From Streptomyces sp. CCM_MD2014 (GTDB taxonomy: Bacteria; Actinomycetota; Actinomycetes; Streptomycetales; Streptomycetaceae), in NCBI RefSeq assembly GCF_000772045.1, contig NZ_CP009754.1, positions 3,410,001 through 3,474,000 on the forward strand: 64,000 nucleotides of DNA. Reading direction: 5' to 3'. Of this stretch, positions 55,621 through 64,000 are shown one piece after another. Numbering within the stretch: position 1 is the first letter of the stretch; every line of letters begins with the position of its first letter. The position numbers and the translations under genes were made by a program. The notes beneath the pieces were generated by a model. The model saw nothing but the letters and a program-made list of their open reading frames with translations. It was not told the origin of the DNA and did not search any database.

Positions 55621-58304
55621 GTCTCCACCCCCACCGGGTCGTCGTCCCTCGCCGGCTCGTCGTTCCTGACCGGGTCGTCGCTCCTGGCCGCGTCTTCGTT
55701 CCGGGCTGAGTCGGCGCCCCTGGCCGAGTCTTCCTTCCCGGCCGGGTCATCGCCCCTGGCCGAGTCTTCGCCCCTGGCCGAGTCTTCGTTCCCGGCCGAG
55801 CCGTCGCTCCCGGCCGAGTCGTCGCCCCCGGCCGAGTCTTCGTTCCCGGCCGAGCCGTCGCCCCCGGCCGCGTCTTCGTTCCCGGCCGGGTCATCGCCCC
55901 TGGCCGAGCCGTCGCCCCCGGCCGGGTCCCGGCCCAGCAGCAGCCGGACCACCGGCAGCACCGCGTCGGCCCGCGCGGTGTCGAGGACGGCCGCGAAGCC
56001 CGGTATGCCGGAACCGGCCGCCGTCACGCTCCCCCGCGCCGCCGGTCCGCGTCCGACCAGCTCGCCGAGGCTGCGGCGCACCCCTGGCTCGTAGGCGGAG
56101 AAGGTGCGGCGCAGCAGGGGCAGTACGTTGGTGAACGCGTCCGCCGGCACGCCGGTCAGCCAGGCGTCGATCAGGGCCAGCAGCCGCTCGTCGTGCAGGA
56201 GGAGCATGCCGCCGCCCGAGCCGCCGCCGACGAAGCCCTCGATCCAGGCCGCCGCGTCCGCCGGCGGCGTCCCCGGGGACAGCGCCAGGCCCATGAGCCG
56301 CCCCGCCTCGTCCGGGGCCAGCTCGCCGTCGTCCAGCAGGAGCCGTACGGCGCGCCCGCGGACGACGCCTGGCACGGTGTCCCGCGCGGAGAGGGTCCGC
56401 AGCACGGCTCGCCAGCGGGACCGCAGGTCGCCGTGGCGGGGCGTGGGGGCGTCGCCGAGCAGGCCCACGGCGGTGTGTACGGCGTCCACGTGGCGGCGCA
56501 TCTCCTCGGCCGCGTCGGTGTCCAGGGCCGCGCAGGCCGCGGGCAGCCCGACGAAGACGCGCTCGGCGAGGCCTGCGGCGACCTCGGCCAGCGCTCCGGT
56601 GTCCGTGCCGCGCACATCGCCGTAGCGCAGCGCACGGACGAGGGCGGGCAGGGCCTCGGCGAGGTGGCCCACGTCCGTGTCGAGTGCCGCCCGGTCGGCG
56701 AGTATCCGCATCACCGGCGAGAGCGCGTCCGGCAGTTCGGCCAGCAGGCAGCGTTCGGCCAGCGCGGTGACCTCGGCGAGGCCCTGCGCGGTGACGGCGT
56801 CCGCCTCTGCCCTGGCGGTGGCGGCGGAGAGCACGGTCGTGCCCCACACCCCCGCCTCGGCGACCCGCACCGACAGCTCGGGCTCCCACCGCAGCCGCCA
56901 CGTCTCCCGGAACGTGCCCGTGCTGCGGGACGCGACCGGCTCGCCCCAGCCGACGCCGAGCAGCCTCAACCGGTGTAGGAGTCTGCTGCGGGCGGCGTCG
57001 GTCTCCTTGCGCAGGTCGAGTTCCAGCTCGCGCTCCGGCGCCTCGGGCTTGAGCCGCAGCCGCCGCTGGGTGCGGGTCAGATCCCGCTGCAGGGGCACCG
57101 CCGGGGCCCCTGCCGGGACCTCGCCCAGCACGTCCCCCACCACCAGCCGGTCGTGCACCAGCGCCAGCGGCACGTCCGAGCCGTCGCACAGCACCGCCCG
57201 TACGGCGTCCGTCGTCTCGCTCAGTCCGGGCAACGGCCGTCCACGGAGCACCGCGAGCGCTTCGGCCAGCCGCGCCGCCTCTATCACGTGCGCCGGTGAG
57301 ACGACCCTGTCCTCCTCGCGCAGCAGTCCGGCCACCCTGGTCAGCCATCGCTCGACGGGCCGGTCGGCCGCGGCGAACAGGTGCCCGTACCAGCCCGGCG
57401 ACTCGATGCCCGCCCCGTACCCGCCCGCCCGGGACAGTCTGCGGTGGGTCCAGGGCACCCAGGTCATGTCCACCTTGGTCCTGGGCAGCCCCTTCAGCAG
57501 GGCCCGGTCGGCCGCGACGGCCGCCTTGCGTCTCAGCGCGGGCACGTGCCAGGCCCCGCAGACCACGGCCACGCCCCGGTCGAACTCCCGCCGCGCCGCA
57601 CGGACCTGGAGCCGCATGTGGGCCTCCCGCACGAGGTCCCGGTCCAACGCGCCGCCCTCCTCGCCGTCCGCCTCGGTCTCGCGCAGCGCCGCCATGGCCT
57701 CCTCGAGCGCCGTGAACGGAGCGAACACGTCCCCCCGTCCCGCGCCCCGGTGCTCGATCACGTCCTCCCACCAGCGCTCGGGGTCGTCGTGCCCGGCGGC
57801 CGCGGCGAGGACGGCGAGCGGGTCGTCCCGGACGTCCGGGGGAGCCGAACCGGACTCGCCCTGCGGGTTCCGGCCGTCCGCCCGGCCCTTCGCGTCCTCG
57901 TCCGCCGCCCGCAACGCCAGCGTGTGCGCGGCGGGGAGGTCGATGAAGCGGGCCGGGACGTCGTGTTCCAGGGCCCAGCGGAGGGCCGCCCATTCGGGGG
58001 AGAACTCGGCCAGCGGCCAGAACGCCGAGCGGCCGGGCTCGTCCACGGCGTGGGCGAGGAGTGCGACCGGCGGCCGCATGTCCTCGTGGGCGGCCAGCGG
58101 GATCAGGGCGTCGGCCTCCGGCGGCCCTTCGACCAGCACGACCCCCGGCCGGGCCGCCTCGAGCGCGGCTCGCACCGCCCGGGCCGATCCCGGCCCGTGG
58201 TGACGGACGCCCAGCAGCAGCGGGCGGCCCTCTGGTCCACCGGTACCGTCCGGCCCGCCTGATGCGCCGCTCAGGCGTCCCCCGGCCCGGTCAGTGCCCG
58301 CCAT
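55617..58304 (-). CDS. DUF5682 protein of the MoxR-VWA module
   Basis: The 895-aa protein starts with a domain (LLLGVRHHGPGSARAVRAALEAARPGVVLVEGPPEADALI, then VAVVCGAWHVPALRRKAAV) whose pattern of His and Glu recalls TraB/EreA-like folds, followed by a large helical region without known motifs (about 330-790). The last 90-100 residues are degenerate hexapeptide repeats rich in Gly, Asp, Ser and Ala (GDDSAG, NEDSAR) encoded by an 18-bp minisatellite. Such proteins travel with MoxR, VWA, SWIM and DUF5691 genes; their role is unknown. It lies 96 bp after the MoxR gene and overlaps VWA by 4 nt. Confidence 0.82.
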   Translation of the reverse strand: MAGTDRAGGRLSGASGGPDGTGGPEGRPLLLGVRHHGPGSARAVRAALEAARPGVVLVEGPPEADALIPLAAHEDMRPPVALLAHAVDEPGRSAFWPLAEFSPEWAALRWALEHDVPARFIDLPAAHTLALRAADEDAKGRADGRNPQGESGSAPPDVRDDPLAVLAAAAGHDDPERWWEDVIEHRGAGRGDVFAPFTALEEAMAALRETEADGEEGGALDRDLVREAHMRLQVRAARREFDRGVAVVCGAWHVPALRRKAAVAADRALLKGLPRTKVDMTWVPWTHRRLSRAGGYGAGIESPGWYGHLFAAADRPVERWLTRVAGLLREEDRVVSPAHVIEAARLAEALAVLRGRPLPGLSETTDAVRAVLCDGSDVPLALVHDRLVVGDVLGEVPAGAPAVPLQRDLTRTQRRLRLKPEAPERELELDLRKETDAARSRLLHRLRLLGVGWGEPVASRSTGTFRETWRLRWEPELSVRVAEAGVWGTTVLSAATARAEADAVTAQGLAEVTALAERCLLAELPDALSPVMRILADRAALDTDVGHLAEALPALVRALRYGDVRGTDTGALAEVAAGLAERVFVGLPAACAALDTDAAEEMRRHVDAVHTAVGLLGDAPTPRHGDLRSRWRAVLRTLSARDTVPGVVRGRAVRLLLDDGELAPDEAGRLMGLALSPGTPPADAAAWIEGFVGGGSGGGMLLLHDERLLALIDAWLTGVPADAFTNVLPLLRRTFSAYEPGVRRSLGELVGRGPAARGSVTAAGSGIPGFAAVLDTARADAVLPVVRLLLGRDPAGGDGSARGDDPAGNEDAAGGDGSAGNEDSAGGDDSAGSDGSAGNEDSARGEDSARGDDPAGKEDSARGADSARNEDAARSDDPVRNDEPARDDDPVGVET
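55620..55925. repeat. 18-bp minisatellite at the 3' end of the DUF5682 gene
   Basis: Repeated forward-strand blocks such as GCCGAGTCTTCGTTCCCG and GCCGAGTCGTCGCCCCCG recur about 16 times with variation, encoding acidic hexapeptide repeats on the minus strand. The frame is kept because the period is a multiple of three. Confidence 0.75.
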
Positions 58305-58400
58305 GCCGTCCCCCTCGCCTACGGGTCCAGCTCGAGTCCCCGTCGTCCCCCGTCACAGCGGCCGCCGCTGCCCCACGTCCCGTCCACGGCCCGGTGCCCT

Positions 58401-59510
58401 TCACGCGGACACCTCCCGGCAGGCCCGGTAGAAGTCCTGCCAGCCGTCGCGTTCGCGCACGACCGTCTCGAGGTACTCCTGCCAGACGACACGGTCGGTC
58501 CCCGGGTCGCGGACCACCGCGCCGAGGACGCCCGCCGCGACGTCGCCCGGCCGCAGCACCCCGTCGCCGAAGTGGGCGGACAGCGCCAGCCCGCCGGTGA
58601 CGACGGAGATCGCCTCGGCCGTGGACAGCGTGCCGCTGGGCGACTTGACCTTCGTACGGCCGTCGCCGGTCAGCCCGTCGCGCAGCTCGCGGAAGACGGT
58701 GACGACACGGCGGATCTCGTCGGTGCCGTCGGGCGCCGACGGCAGGTCGAGGGAGCGGCCGATCTGGTCGACGCGGCGGGTGACGATGTCGATCTCGGCC
58801 TCGGCGCTCTCCGGCAGTGGCAACACGACGGTGTTGAAGCGGCGGCGCAGGGCGCTGGACAGGTCGTTGACCCCGCGGTCGCGGTCGTTGGCGGTGGCGA
58901 TCAGGTTGAAGCCGTGGACCGCCTGCACCTCCTGGCCCAGCTCCGGTATCGGGAGGGTCTTCTCCGACAGGATGGTGATCAGGGTGTCCTGGACGTCGGC
59001 CGGGATGCGGGTCAATTCCTCCACCCGGACGGTCATGCCCTCCGCCATCGCCCGCATCACCGGGCTGGGCACGAGGGCGTCCCGGCCCGGGCCGTGGGCG
59101 AGGAGCTGCGCGTAGTTCCAGCCGTAGCGGATCGCTTCCTCCGGGGTGCCGGCCGTCCCCTGCACCAGCAGGGTGGAGTCGCCGCTGACGGCCGCGGCGA
59201 GGTGCTCGGACACCCAGGTCTTCGCGGTGCCGGGCAGGCCGAGCAGGAGCAGGGCGCGGTCGGTGGCGAGCGTGGTGACGGCGACCTCGACGATGCGGCG
59301 CGGGCCGACGTACTTCGGGGTGATCACCGTGCCGTCGGGCAGGGTGCCGCCGAGCAGGTAGGTGGCGACCGCCCACGGCGACAGCTTCCAGCGGTCCGGA
59401 CGCGGACGGTCGTCCTGCGCGGCGAGCGCGGCCAGTTCGGTCGCGAAGGCGTGCTCGGCGTGCGGCCGCAACACCTCGGCCCCGGACGTCTGCTCCACGT
59501 GTGCGGGCAT
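58401..59510 (-). CDS. MoxR-type AAA+ ATPase
   Basis: The 369-aa protein has the AAA+ core: Walker A GLPGTAKT at residues 91-98, GTAGTPEEAIRYGWNYAQLL, the MoxR-like LVPSPVMRAMAEGMTVRVEELTRIP with the Walker B region, then NLIATANDRDRGVNDLSSALRRRFNTVVLPLP (sensor 1 and Arg finger region). MoxR ATPases remodel or activate proteins together with VWA partners. The frame is open to 59591, but the ATG at 59510 behind GGAGGGGGAATCAGCC is the start. First gene of the minus-strand arm; a TTGTCAGTGGC promoter element lies about 45 bp upstream. Confidence 0.92.
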   Translation of the reverse strand: MPAHVEQTSGAEVLRPHAEHAFATELAALAAQDDRPRPDRWKLSPWAVATYLLGGTLPDGTVITPKYVGPRRIVEVAVTTLATDRALLLLGLPGTAKTWVSEHLAAAVSGDSTLLVQGTAGTPEEAIRYGWNYAQLLAHGPGRDALVPSPVMRAMAEGMTVRVEELTRIPADVQDTLITILSEKTLPIPELGQEVQAVHGFNLIATANDRDRGVNDLSSALRRRFNTVVLPLPESAEAEIDIVTRRVDQIGRSLDLPSAPDGTDEIRRVVTVFRELRDGLTGDGRTKVKSPSGTLSTAEAISVVTGGLALSAHFGDGVLRPGDVAAGVLGAVVRDPGTDRVVWQEYLETVVRERDGWQDFYRACREVSA

Positions 59511-59552
59511 GGCTGATTCCCCCTCCAGCTGAGCCGGTTCGATCTGCCGTCC

Positions 59553-59575
59553 ACGGTGCACCACGCCACTGACAA
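59553..59575 (-). promoter_or_regulatory. DNA-damage-type promoter for the MoxR arm
   Basis: On the minus strand TTGTCAGTGGC (59575-59565), then GTGGTG (N6), then CACCGT (59558-59553) follows the actinobacterial RecA-independent damage-promoter layout, with one mismatch in the -10 (C instead of T at the first position). Predicted start about 59546, leaving a 36-nt leader to the MoxR ATG. Confidence 0.6.
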
Positions 59576-59611
59576 TCGCTCTGACCTGCACAAATGCTGC
59601 CGATCAGGCCA

Positions 59612-59634
59612 TTGTCAGTGGCGGGATCTACCTT
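59612..59634 (+). promoter_or_regulatory. DNA-damage-type promoter for the SWIM-family/DUF5691 arm
   Basis: TTGTCAGTGGC (59612-59622), GGGATC (N6, 59623-59628) and TACCTT (59629-59634) match the TTGTCRGTG-N8-TAN3T damage-promoter consensus at every defined base. Together with the copy on the other strand it forms a 13-bp inverted repeat (59564-59576 and 59611-59623). Predicted start about 59641; an ATG at 59642 opens an 18-codon leader frame. Confidence 0.72.
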
Positions 59635-59786
59635 CGATGGCATGGCTCGGCGACGGGTGCCGCCGGACCACGACCCGGGTGCCGGCACCGGCATCTGACA
59701 CGGCGCCACGCAGGCTGGGCGGCGAGCTCGGCACGGCGAACGCCGCGGTCCGAGGCGGGGACACGACGAGGGGAGGTGCGAGGGCC

Positions 59787-60878
59787 GTGCAGAAACCGGA
59801 CGGGGAGGGTGCGGTGCCAAAGGCGGAGGTGCCGGTCGGAGGGGAGCGGCGCGTCGGCGGACGGCACGAGCACGCGGAGGAGACGACGTCCGCGGGCCCG
59901 CCCGCTGCCGCGTCCACGGCCGTGACCGGGGACCCCGAGGCGGCGCGGCGCCGGGCGGAGCGGCGGGCCGAGCGGATCACCGCGGGCGCGACGGAGCTGG
60001 AGCAGCGCCTCGTGGATCTCCTGCGCGGCGGTCTGGCCGGCGCCGAACAGGCGGGGCACGGGCTGTGGGAGGAGACGGCGGCCCGCATGGTCGACGCCCA
60101 GGCGCCCGGCCTGGCCTCGCGTGTACGGGAGCTGGGGTCCATACCGTCGTCGGGGCCCGGCTGGCCGGTGCGGCTGCTCGAGGAGTGCGCTCTGCTCCAC
60201 CTTCTCGGCCAGGGCTGGTTGCGCCGCGAGCGACTGCCGGACGGCCTGGCGGCGACGGTCCGTTCACGCGTAGGCCTGAAGGCGGCCGCGGACGGCCCGC
60301 CGGTGCGGGACCACTGGCTGGTCCTCGCCCAGTACGACACCGCGGACGCCCGGCTGACGACCCGTCGCGTCTGGCTGCACGGCGCGGAGTCGGACCGCAC
60401 GGCGCTGCTCCTCTCCTACGGAGCGGCGGGCCGGGCGCCGGAGCTGACGCTGCCGGTGGGGCTGGCCCTGGACGCGGAGCTTTCGGCGTATCCGGGTGCG
60501 GGACGGCAGCGGGCGGCCCTCGGCCGGTGTTTCGCACCGCCCGAGCCCACGCCGGTACGCCCGAGAGGGCTCACGACCGCGCAGGCGGCCGTCCGTTACG
60601 GCGAGGCTCTCCGCGCCGACCCGTGGCTGGACTCGGTGCCGGTGGCCCTGGACCGGGTGGTTCCCGTACCGGACGGCGACGGCTGGCAACTGGCGGACGC
60701 CGACGGGGACACGGCGCTGCCGCTCACTCGGACCGCCGCGAACCAGTCGGGTCTGTGGCGGCTGGTCGCCCTGTCGGGCGGTGCGCCCGTCACGGTCTTC
60801 GGCGAGTGCGGACACCGCGGCTTCAGACCGCTGACGGCCTGGCCGGCCGGGCCGGGCCCGGCAGTACCGCTGAGCTGA
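59787..60878 (+). CDS. SWIM-family protein lacking the SWIM zinc finger
   Basis: The 363-aa protein matches the C-terminal part of the SWIM zinc-finger proteins that accompany DUF5691/MoxR genes (DPEAARRRAERRAERITAGATELEQRLVDLLRGGLAGAEQAGHGLWEETAARMVDAQAPGLASRVRELGSIPSSGPGWPVRLLEECALLHLL, and VTVFGECGHRGFRPLTAWP at the end). The N-terminal CxCx(n)CxH segment expected before this region is absent; instead there is a short Gly/Glu/Pro-rich stretch. GTG at 59787 follows GGGAGGTGCGAGGG. No frameshifted SWIM segment was found upstream. It is followed after 44 nt by DUF5691. Confidence 0.78.
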   Translation: MQKPDGEGAVPKAEVPVGGERRVGGRHEHAEETTSAGPPAAASTAVTGDPEAARRRAERRAERITAGATELEQRLVDLLRGGLAGAEQAGHGLWEETAARMVDAQAPGLASRVRELGSIPSSGPGWPVRLLEECALLHLLGQGWLRRERLPDGLAATVRSRVGLKAAADGPPVRDHWLVLAQYDTADARLTTRRVWLHGAESDRTALLLSYGAAGRAPELTLPVGLALDAELSAYPGAGRQRAALGRCFAPPEPTPVRPRGLTTAQAAVRYGEALRADPWLDSVPVALDRVVPVPDGDGWQLADADGDTALPLTRTAANQSGLWRLVALSGGAPVTVFGECGHRGFRPLTAWPAGPGPAVPLS

Positions 60879-60922
60879 CCCGCCCCGGGCGACGGGACGG
60901 GAACGGAACGGAGGGGAACCAC

Positions 60923-63031
60923 TTGACCAGGACGCCCACCCCCACGGACACGTCCGCACCGACGGCCACCGTGCCGGGGTCAGCCGTCGAACCCACGGCC
61001 TCGACACCGGCCGACGGGGCCGTGGGGTCCCTCGCGCCCGAGGCAGGCATCGCGCGACGGGCAGGAGCCACACCCACGGTTGACGCCACACCCATGGTTG
61101 GCGCCACCCCCCGGACCGCCGCCGTCCAGGCAACGGCGGCGAAAGAACCCGCGGCCGAATCGAGCCGCGATCCGGCGTCCGGCCCCGGGCCCCTTCCGGC
61201 ACAAGGACCGGTGCCGGTGTCGGCACCGCCACCCGTATCTGCACCCGGCATCCGCTCTGCGACCTCCCCGGCGCCAGGAGCCGCCGCGCCCGCTCCCGGC
61301 ACGCCGCCGGAGGGTGTCTCCGTACGTGTCTCCGTACGGGGGGCGGGGGCCGAGGCGTTCACCCGGTCGGCGTCGGGCCGCCCACCGGCGGCGGCCTCGG
61401 CCCCGCCCGCGGAGGGTGGCGCCCCACCCGCGCAGGCTTCCGGGCCCGGCGTGTGGGAGGGGCTGGTCACCTCGGCACTGCTGGGTACGGACCGGCGTAC
61501 CCCACCGGGCGGCGAACGCGGGCCGGGTGCCGCCGCGGCGCTGCTGGACGCCGCGGCCGCGGAAACCGTTCGCCGGCGCGCAGGACTGCGCCCGGCCCGC
61601 GCGGCCCGGCGCCTCGAAACCGCACCCGAGGACCCCCGTCCGCCGCTGCCCGCCGCGGCTGCCCGACGGCTCACGACGCTGCTCACCGACCGCCCCGGCA
61701 CGGCGGGCGGCGGCCGCAGAGGCAGCACGCCCGACCTGATGGAGCTGCTGCCCCAGTGGCTGGCGACGGCGAACGCCCGCGGTTTCGCGGCGCCGCCCCA
61801 GGCCCTTCCGGCGCTGCTGGACGCGGCGCGAGGCCGTACGGACCTGCGGCCGGCGGCGCTGACCTTCGCGGGGCCCCGTGCCCTGTGGCTGGCCCGGCTG
61901 AATCCGGACTGGCGGTTCGCCCTGCGCGCGACACACGGTGGCGTTGCCGCGCTGTCCGGTGCCGGTGCCACGGAGCGGGTGCGGCGGCTGTGGGACGAGG
62001 GCTTGTTCGCCGAGCGGGTCGCCGTCCTGGCGTCCCTGCGCGCCCGCGACCCCGCCGGCGCACGCGAGTTGCTCGCGTCGACCTGGGCGACGGAACGGGC
62101 CGAGGACCGCCTGATGTTCCTGGACTCGCTGCGGACGGGGCTGGAAGCGGCGGACGAACCGTTCCTGGAGCAGGCGCTGGCCGACCGCAGCCGCAACGTT
62201 CGGGCCACGGCTGCGGAGTTGCTGTCGGCACTGCCGCATTCGGCACTGGCCGCGCGGATGGGGGCGCGAGCCGCGTCGTGCGTGTCCCTCGACCGCACCC
62301 TCGCCCCGCCGGCGATCGTCGTCGAGGCGCCCCACGAGTGCGACGCGGGCATGGAGCGGGACGGCGTGGTGGCCAGGCCGCCCGCCGGCCGGGGTGAACG
62401 GTCCTGGTGGTTCGGCCAGTTGATGGAGGCGGCCCCGCTCGGCACCTGGCCGGACCGGCTCGGGGGGCGCACCCCCGAGGAGATCGTCGCTCTGCCGGTG
62501 TCGGAGGGATGGCAGAGCGAGCTGCACGCCGCGTGGTGCCGCGCGGCGGTACGACAGCGCGACGGCGCCTGGGCGAGGGCCCTGCTGGGAGCGCCCACGG
62601 CACCCGAGGCCGGTGGTCCGGGGGCGGTGTCGCTGGCCGAGCGGGCCAAGCTGCTCGGCACGCTGGACGCCGGTGAACGCGCCGAGTGGGTGGCGGGGTT
62701 CATCGCGACGCACGGGCTGTCCGAGGCGTTCCAGCTGCTCGGCATGTGCGCGGTGCCGTGGGCCGCGCCGCTCGGCCGGGCAGTGGTCGACGCCCTCAAC
62801 ATCGCCCGGGACGCCGGGAGCTATCCGTGGAGTTTCAGCGGTGTCATGGGCCTGGCCGAGCGCTGCCTCGACCCCTCGGAGGCGGGCCGCCTCGACGGCC
62901 TGCTGGCGATACCGGACGAGCCGGAGGACGCGTCGCCGGGGGCCGGGGGGTACTGGGCGGAGGCGTTCCAACGACTGGTCAGGACGTTGCGGTTGCGGGC
63001 GACGATGGCCGAAGAGCTCCGGGCGGGGTAG
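60923..63031 (+). CDS. DUF5691 helical-repeat-like protein of the MoxR-VWA module
   Basis: The 702-aa protein begins at a TTG behind GGAGGGGAACCAC. Its first 170 or so residues are Pro/Ala/Thr-rich and disordered, which is unusual since family members often begin near VWEGLVTSALLGTDRRTPP (residue about 176). The remainder is Ala/Leu/Arg-rich and helical, with HEAT-like segments such as FLEQALADRSRNVRATAAELLSALPHSAL. Function unknown; DUF5691 is almost always found with SWIM, MoxR, DUF5682 and VWA genes. Second gene of the plus-strand arm. Confidence 0.8.
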   Translation: MTRTPTPTDTSAPTATVPGSAVEPTASTPADGAVGSLAPEAGIARRAGATPTVDATPMVGATPRTAAVQATAAKEPAAESSRDPASGPGPLPAQGPVPVSAPPPVSAPGIRSATSPAPGAAAPAPGTPPEGVSVRVSVRGAGAEAFTRSASGRPPAAASAPPAEGGAPPAQASGPGVWEGLVTSALLGTDRRTPPGGERGPGAAAALLDAAAAETVRRRAGLRPARAARRLETAPEDPRPPLPAAAARRLTTLLTDRPGTAGGGRRGSTPDLMELLPQWLATANARGFAAPPQALPALLDAARGRTDLRPAALTFAGPRALWLARLNPDWRFALRATHGGVAALSGAGATERVRRLWDEGLFAERVAVLASLRARDPAGARELLASTWATERAEDRLMFLDSLRTGLEAADEPFLEQALADRSRNVRATAAELLSALPHSALAARMGARAASCVSLDRTLAPPAIVVEAPHECDAGMERDGVVARPPAGRGERSWWFGQLMEAAPLGTWPDRLGGRTPEEIVALPVSEGWQSELHAAWCRAAVRQRDGAWARALLGAPTAPEAGGPGAVSLAERAKLLGTLDAGERAEWVAGFIATHGLSEAFQLLGMCAVPWAAPLGRAVVDALNIARDAGSYPWSFSGVMGLAERCLDPSEAGRLDGLLAIPDEPEDASPGAGGYWAEAFQRLVRTLRLRATMAEELRAG

Positions 63032-63372
63032 AGGGAGGGCGCCGCGATCGGCGCGGGACGTGCCGTCGCACAGGGCCCGGCAGCGACGGAGCGGGGCCGG
63101 CGAGCCAGGCACCGCGACGCCCACCGACGGCTCCCGACGCCTTCCGCGCCCGGTAGCCGATGCCCACCGGCACGCGGCTCCACACCCACCGGAGCGCGGT
63201 TCCGCAGCCGTGGCACACGGTTCCGCACCCGTCGGCGCACGGGCCCGCCGTTGTTCCCTCCCGGGCGCGCTCTCCACAGGGACGCCACCGCGGGCCACGG
63301 CGGTCCGAGACGGCGCACCCCGGCGGCACCGGTGCGGGATGCACCGGCCCGGCGGGTCGGCGGCGGCCGGGG
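63032..63372. other. Gap between DUF5691 and icmB without a gene
   Basis: This 341-bp stretch between convergent genes shows no credible coding frame. It contains short imperfect repeats (CGGTTCCGCA and ACCCGTC/ACCCACC blocks at about 63186-63235). No strong hairpin terminator was identified. Confidence 0.35.
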
Positions 63373-63789
<417 letters not shown>

Positions 63790-64000
63790 CACTGCCTCCA
63801 TGAAGCGACTACATCCATCCGTACCGACAAGTACCGCACACTTCGCGTCTCGCGGCGCGGAGACCCCGCACCACGGTGTCCGGGGAAGTGAACGAACGTT
63901 ATCGCCAGCATCCCGCAACCGGCAGTTTCGCGGTGGATACAGAGGGGGAAATCACACGGTGGGACACGTTCGCCACGCACCGCTCAGCGGGCGCGGCGGC
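63790..64000 (-). promoter_or_regulatory. icmB upstream region to the window edge
   Basis: The last 211 bp hold the minus-strand promoter region of icmB and no supported gene. AT-richer stretches (about 63800-63840 and 63890-63960) suggest promoter DNA, but no clear -10/-35 pair was assigned. Confidence 0.3.

Noticed and set aside
59637..59786. Earlier ATG start (59637) for the SWIM-family gene
   Set aside because: It would lie upstream of the predicted transcription start, and the added residues have no family similarity; the GTG at 59787 has a good ribosome site.
63032..63372. Possible plus-strand gene after DUF5691 (MPTGTRLHTHRSAVPQ...)
   Set aside because: His/Pro/Arg-rich composition, no ribosome site and overlap with icmB on the other strand argue against it.

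Overview
The window is chromosomal DNA of a Streptomyces. The evidence is very high G+C with strong third-position G/C bias, frequent GTG and TTG starts, many starts lying 6-8 nt below a TANNNT -10 box (leaderless), and a gene order (sdhCDAB, dprE1/E2-like genes, trpS, glyA, choline/betaine genes, mdh, folD, purHN, sucCD, icmB) that, from memory, matches the S. coelicolor SCO48xx region run in one direction. No tRNA, rRNA, CRISPR array, insertion sequence, phage or replication origin was seen; it reads as ordinary core chromosome with a few lineage-specific modules.

Layout. 1-4,026: small hypothetical genes, a secreted family 20 hexosaminidase and an OHCU-decarboxylase-like protein. 4,287-7,774: succinate dehydrogenase operon ending in a strong hairpin. 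7,993-10,168: a VOC protein, then a small operon (membrane protein, DUF393 protein, TetR regulator) whose promoter is bracketed by two identical-type palindromes. 10,159-13,129: metallophosphoesterase, small membrane protein, D-Ala-D-Ala carboxypeptidase. 13,077-18,280: a YihY protein and a divergent cluster encoding what looks like a complete polyprenyl-phosphate-arabinose pathway (phosphoribosyltransferase, phosphatase, GtrA protein, DprE1, DprE2). 18,278-24,137: tandem repeats, 2'-5' RNA ligase-like protein, trpS, and glyA preceded by a recognisable ZTP (pfl) riboswitch, then a YgiC-like ligase with its lipoprotein. 24,224-27,382: MocR regulator facing an AhpD-like pair and a PEP-mutase family enzyme. 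27,386-34,602: betaine-aldehyde dehydrogenase, choline-oxidase-like GMC enzyme and a betaine ABC importer in one operon. 34,833-35,822 mdh; 36,304-39,461 membrane HTH/DUF2690 protein, DUF3017, folD. 39,756-43,315: membrane protein, FHA-like protein, a Ser/Thr kinase with an extracellular lytic-transglycosylase-like domain, a small secreted protein. 43,696-52,365: purH, purN, perM, an HTH-sigma-like fusion, sucD, sucC. 53,054-63,031: a repeat-rich secreted protein and a MoxR-VWA module (VWA, DUF5682, MoxR ATPase; divergently a SWIM-family relative and DUF5691). 63,373-63,789: icmB.

How it works together. Central metabolism dominates: SDH, MDH and succinyl-CoA ligase (TCA), IcmB (feeding succinyl/isobutyryl-CoA pools), and one-carbon/purine genes (glyA, folD, purH, purN) that share folate and ZMP chemistry; the ZTP riboswitch on glyA ties these together. 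The choline operon imports or makes glycine betaine as an osmoprotectant.

Most interesting. (1) The MoxR-VWA module has, between its two divergent halves, two outward-facing copies of the actinobacterial RecA-independent DNA-damage promoter element (TTGTCAGTGGC, then N6, then a -10 hexamer), which predicts that this poorly understood ATPase/VWA system is induced by DNA damage. (2) A polyprenyl-phospho-arabinose gene set sits in a genus not known for mycobacterial arabinogalactan, and its DprE1 has Ala in place of the benzothiazinone-target Cys. (3) A ZTP riboswitch precedes glyA. (4) A receptor-like kinase has an SLT-type ectodomain. All functional statements are from sequence reading alone; no searches were run.
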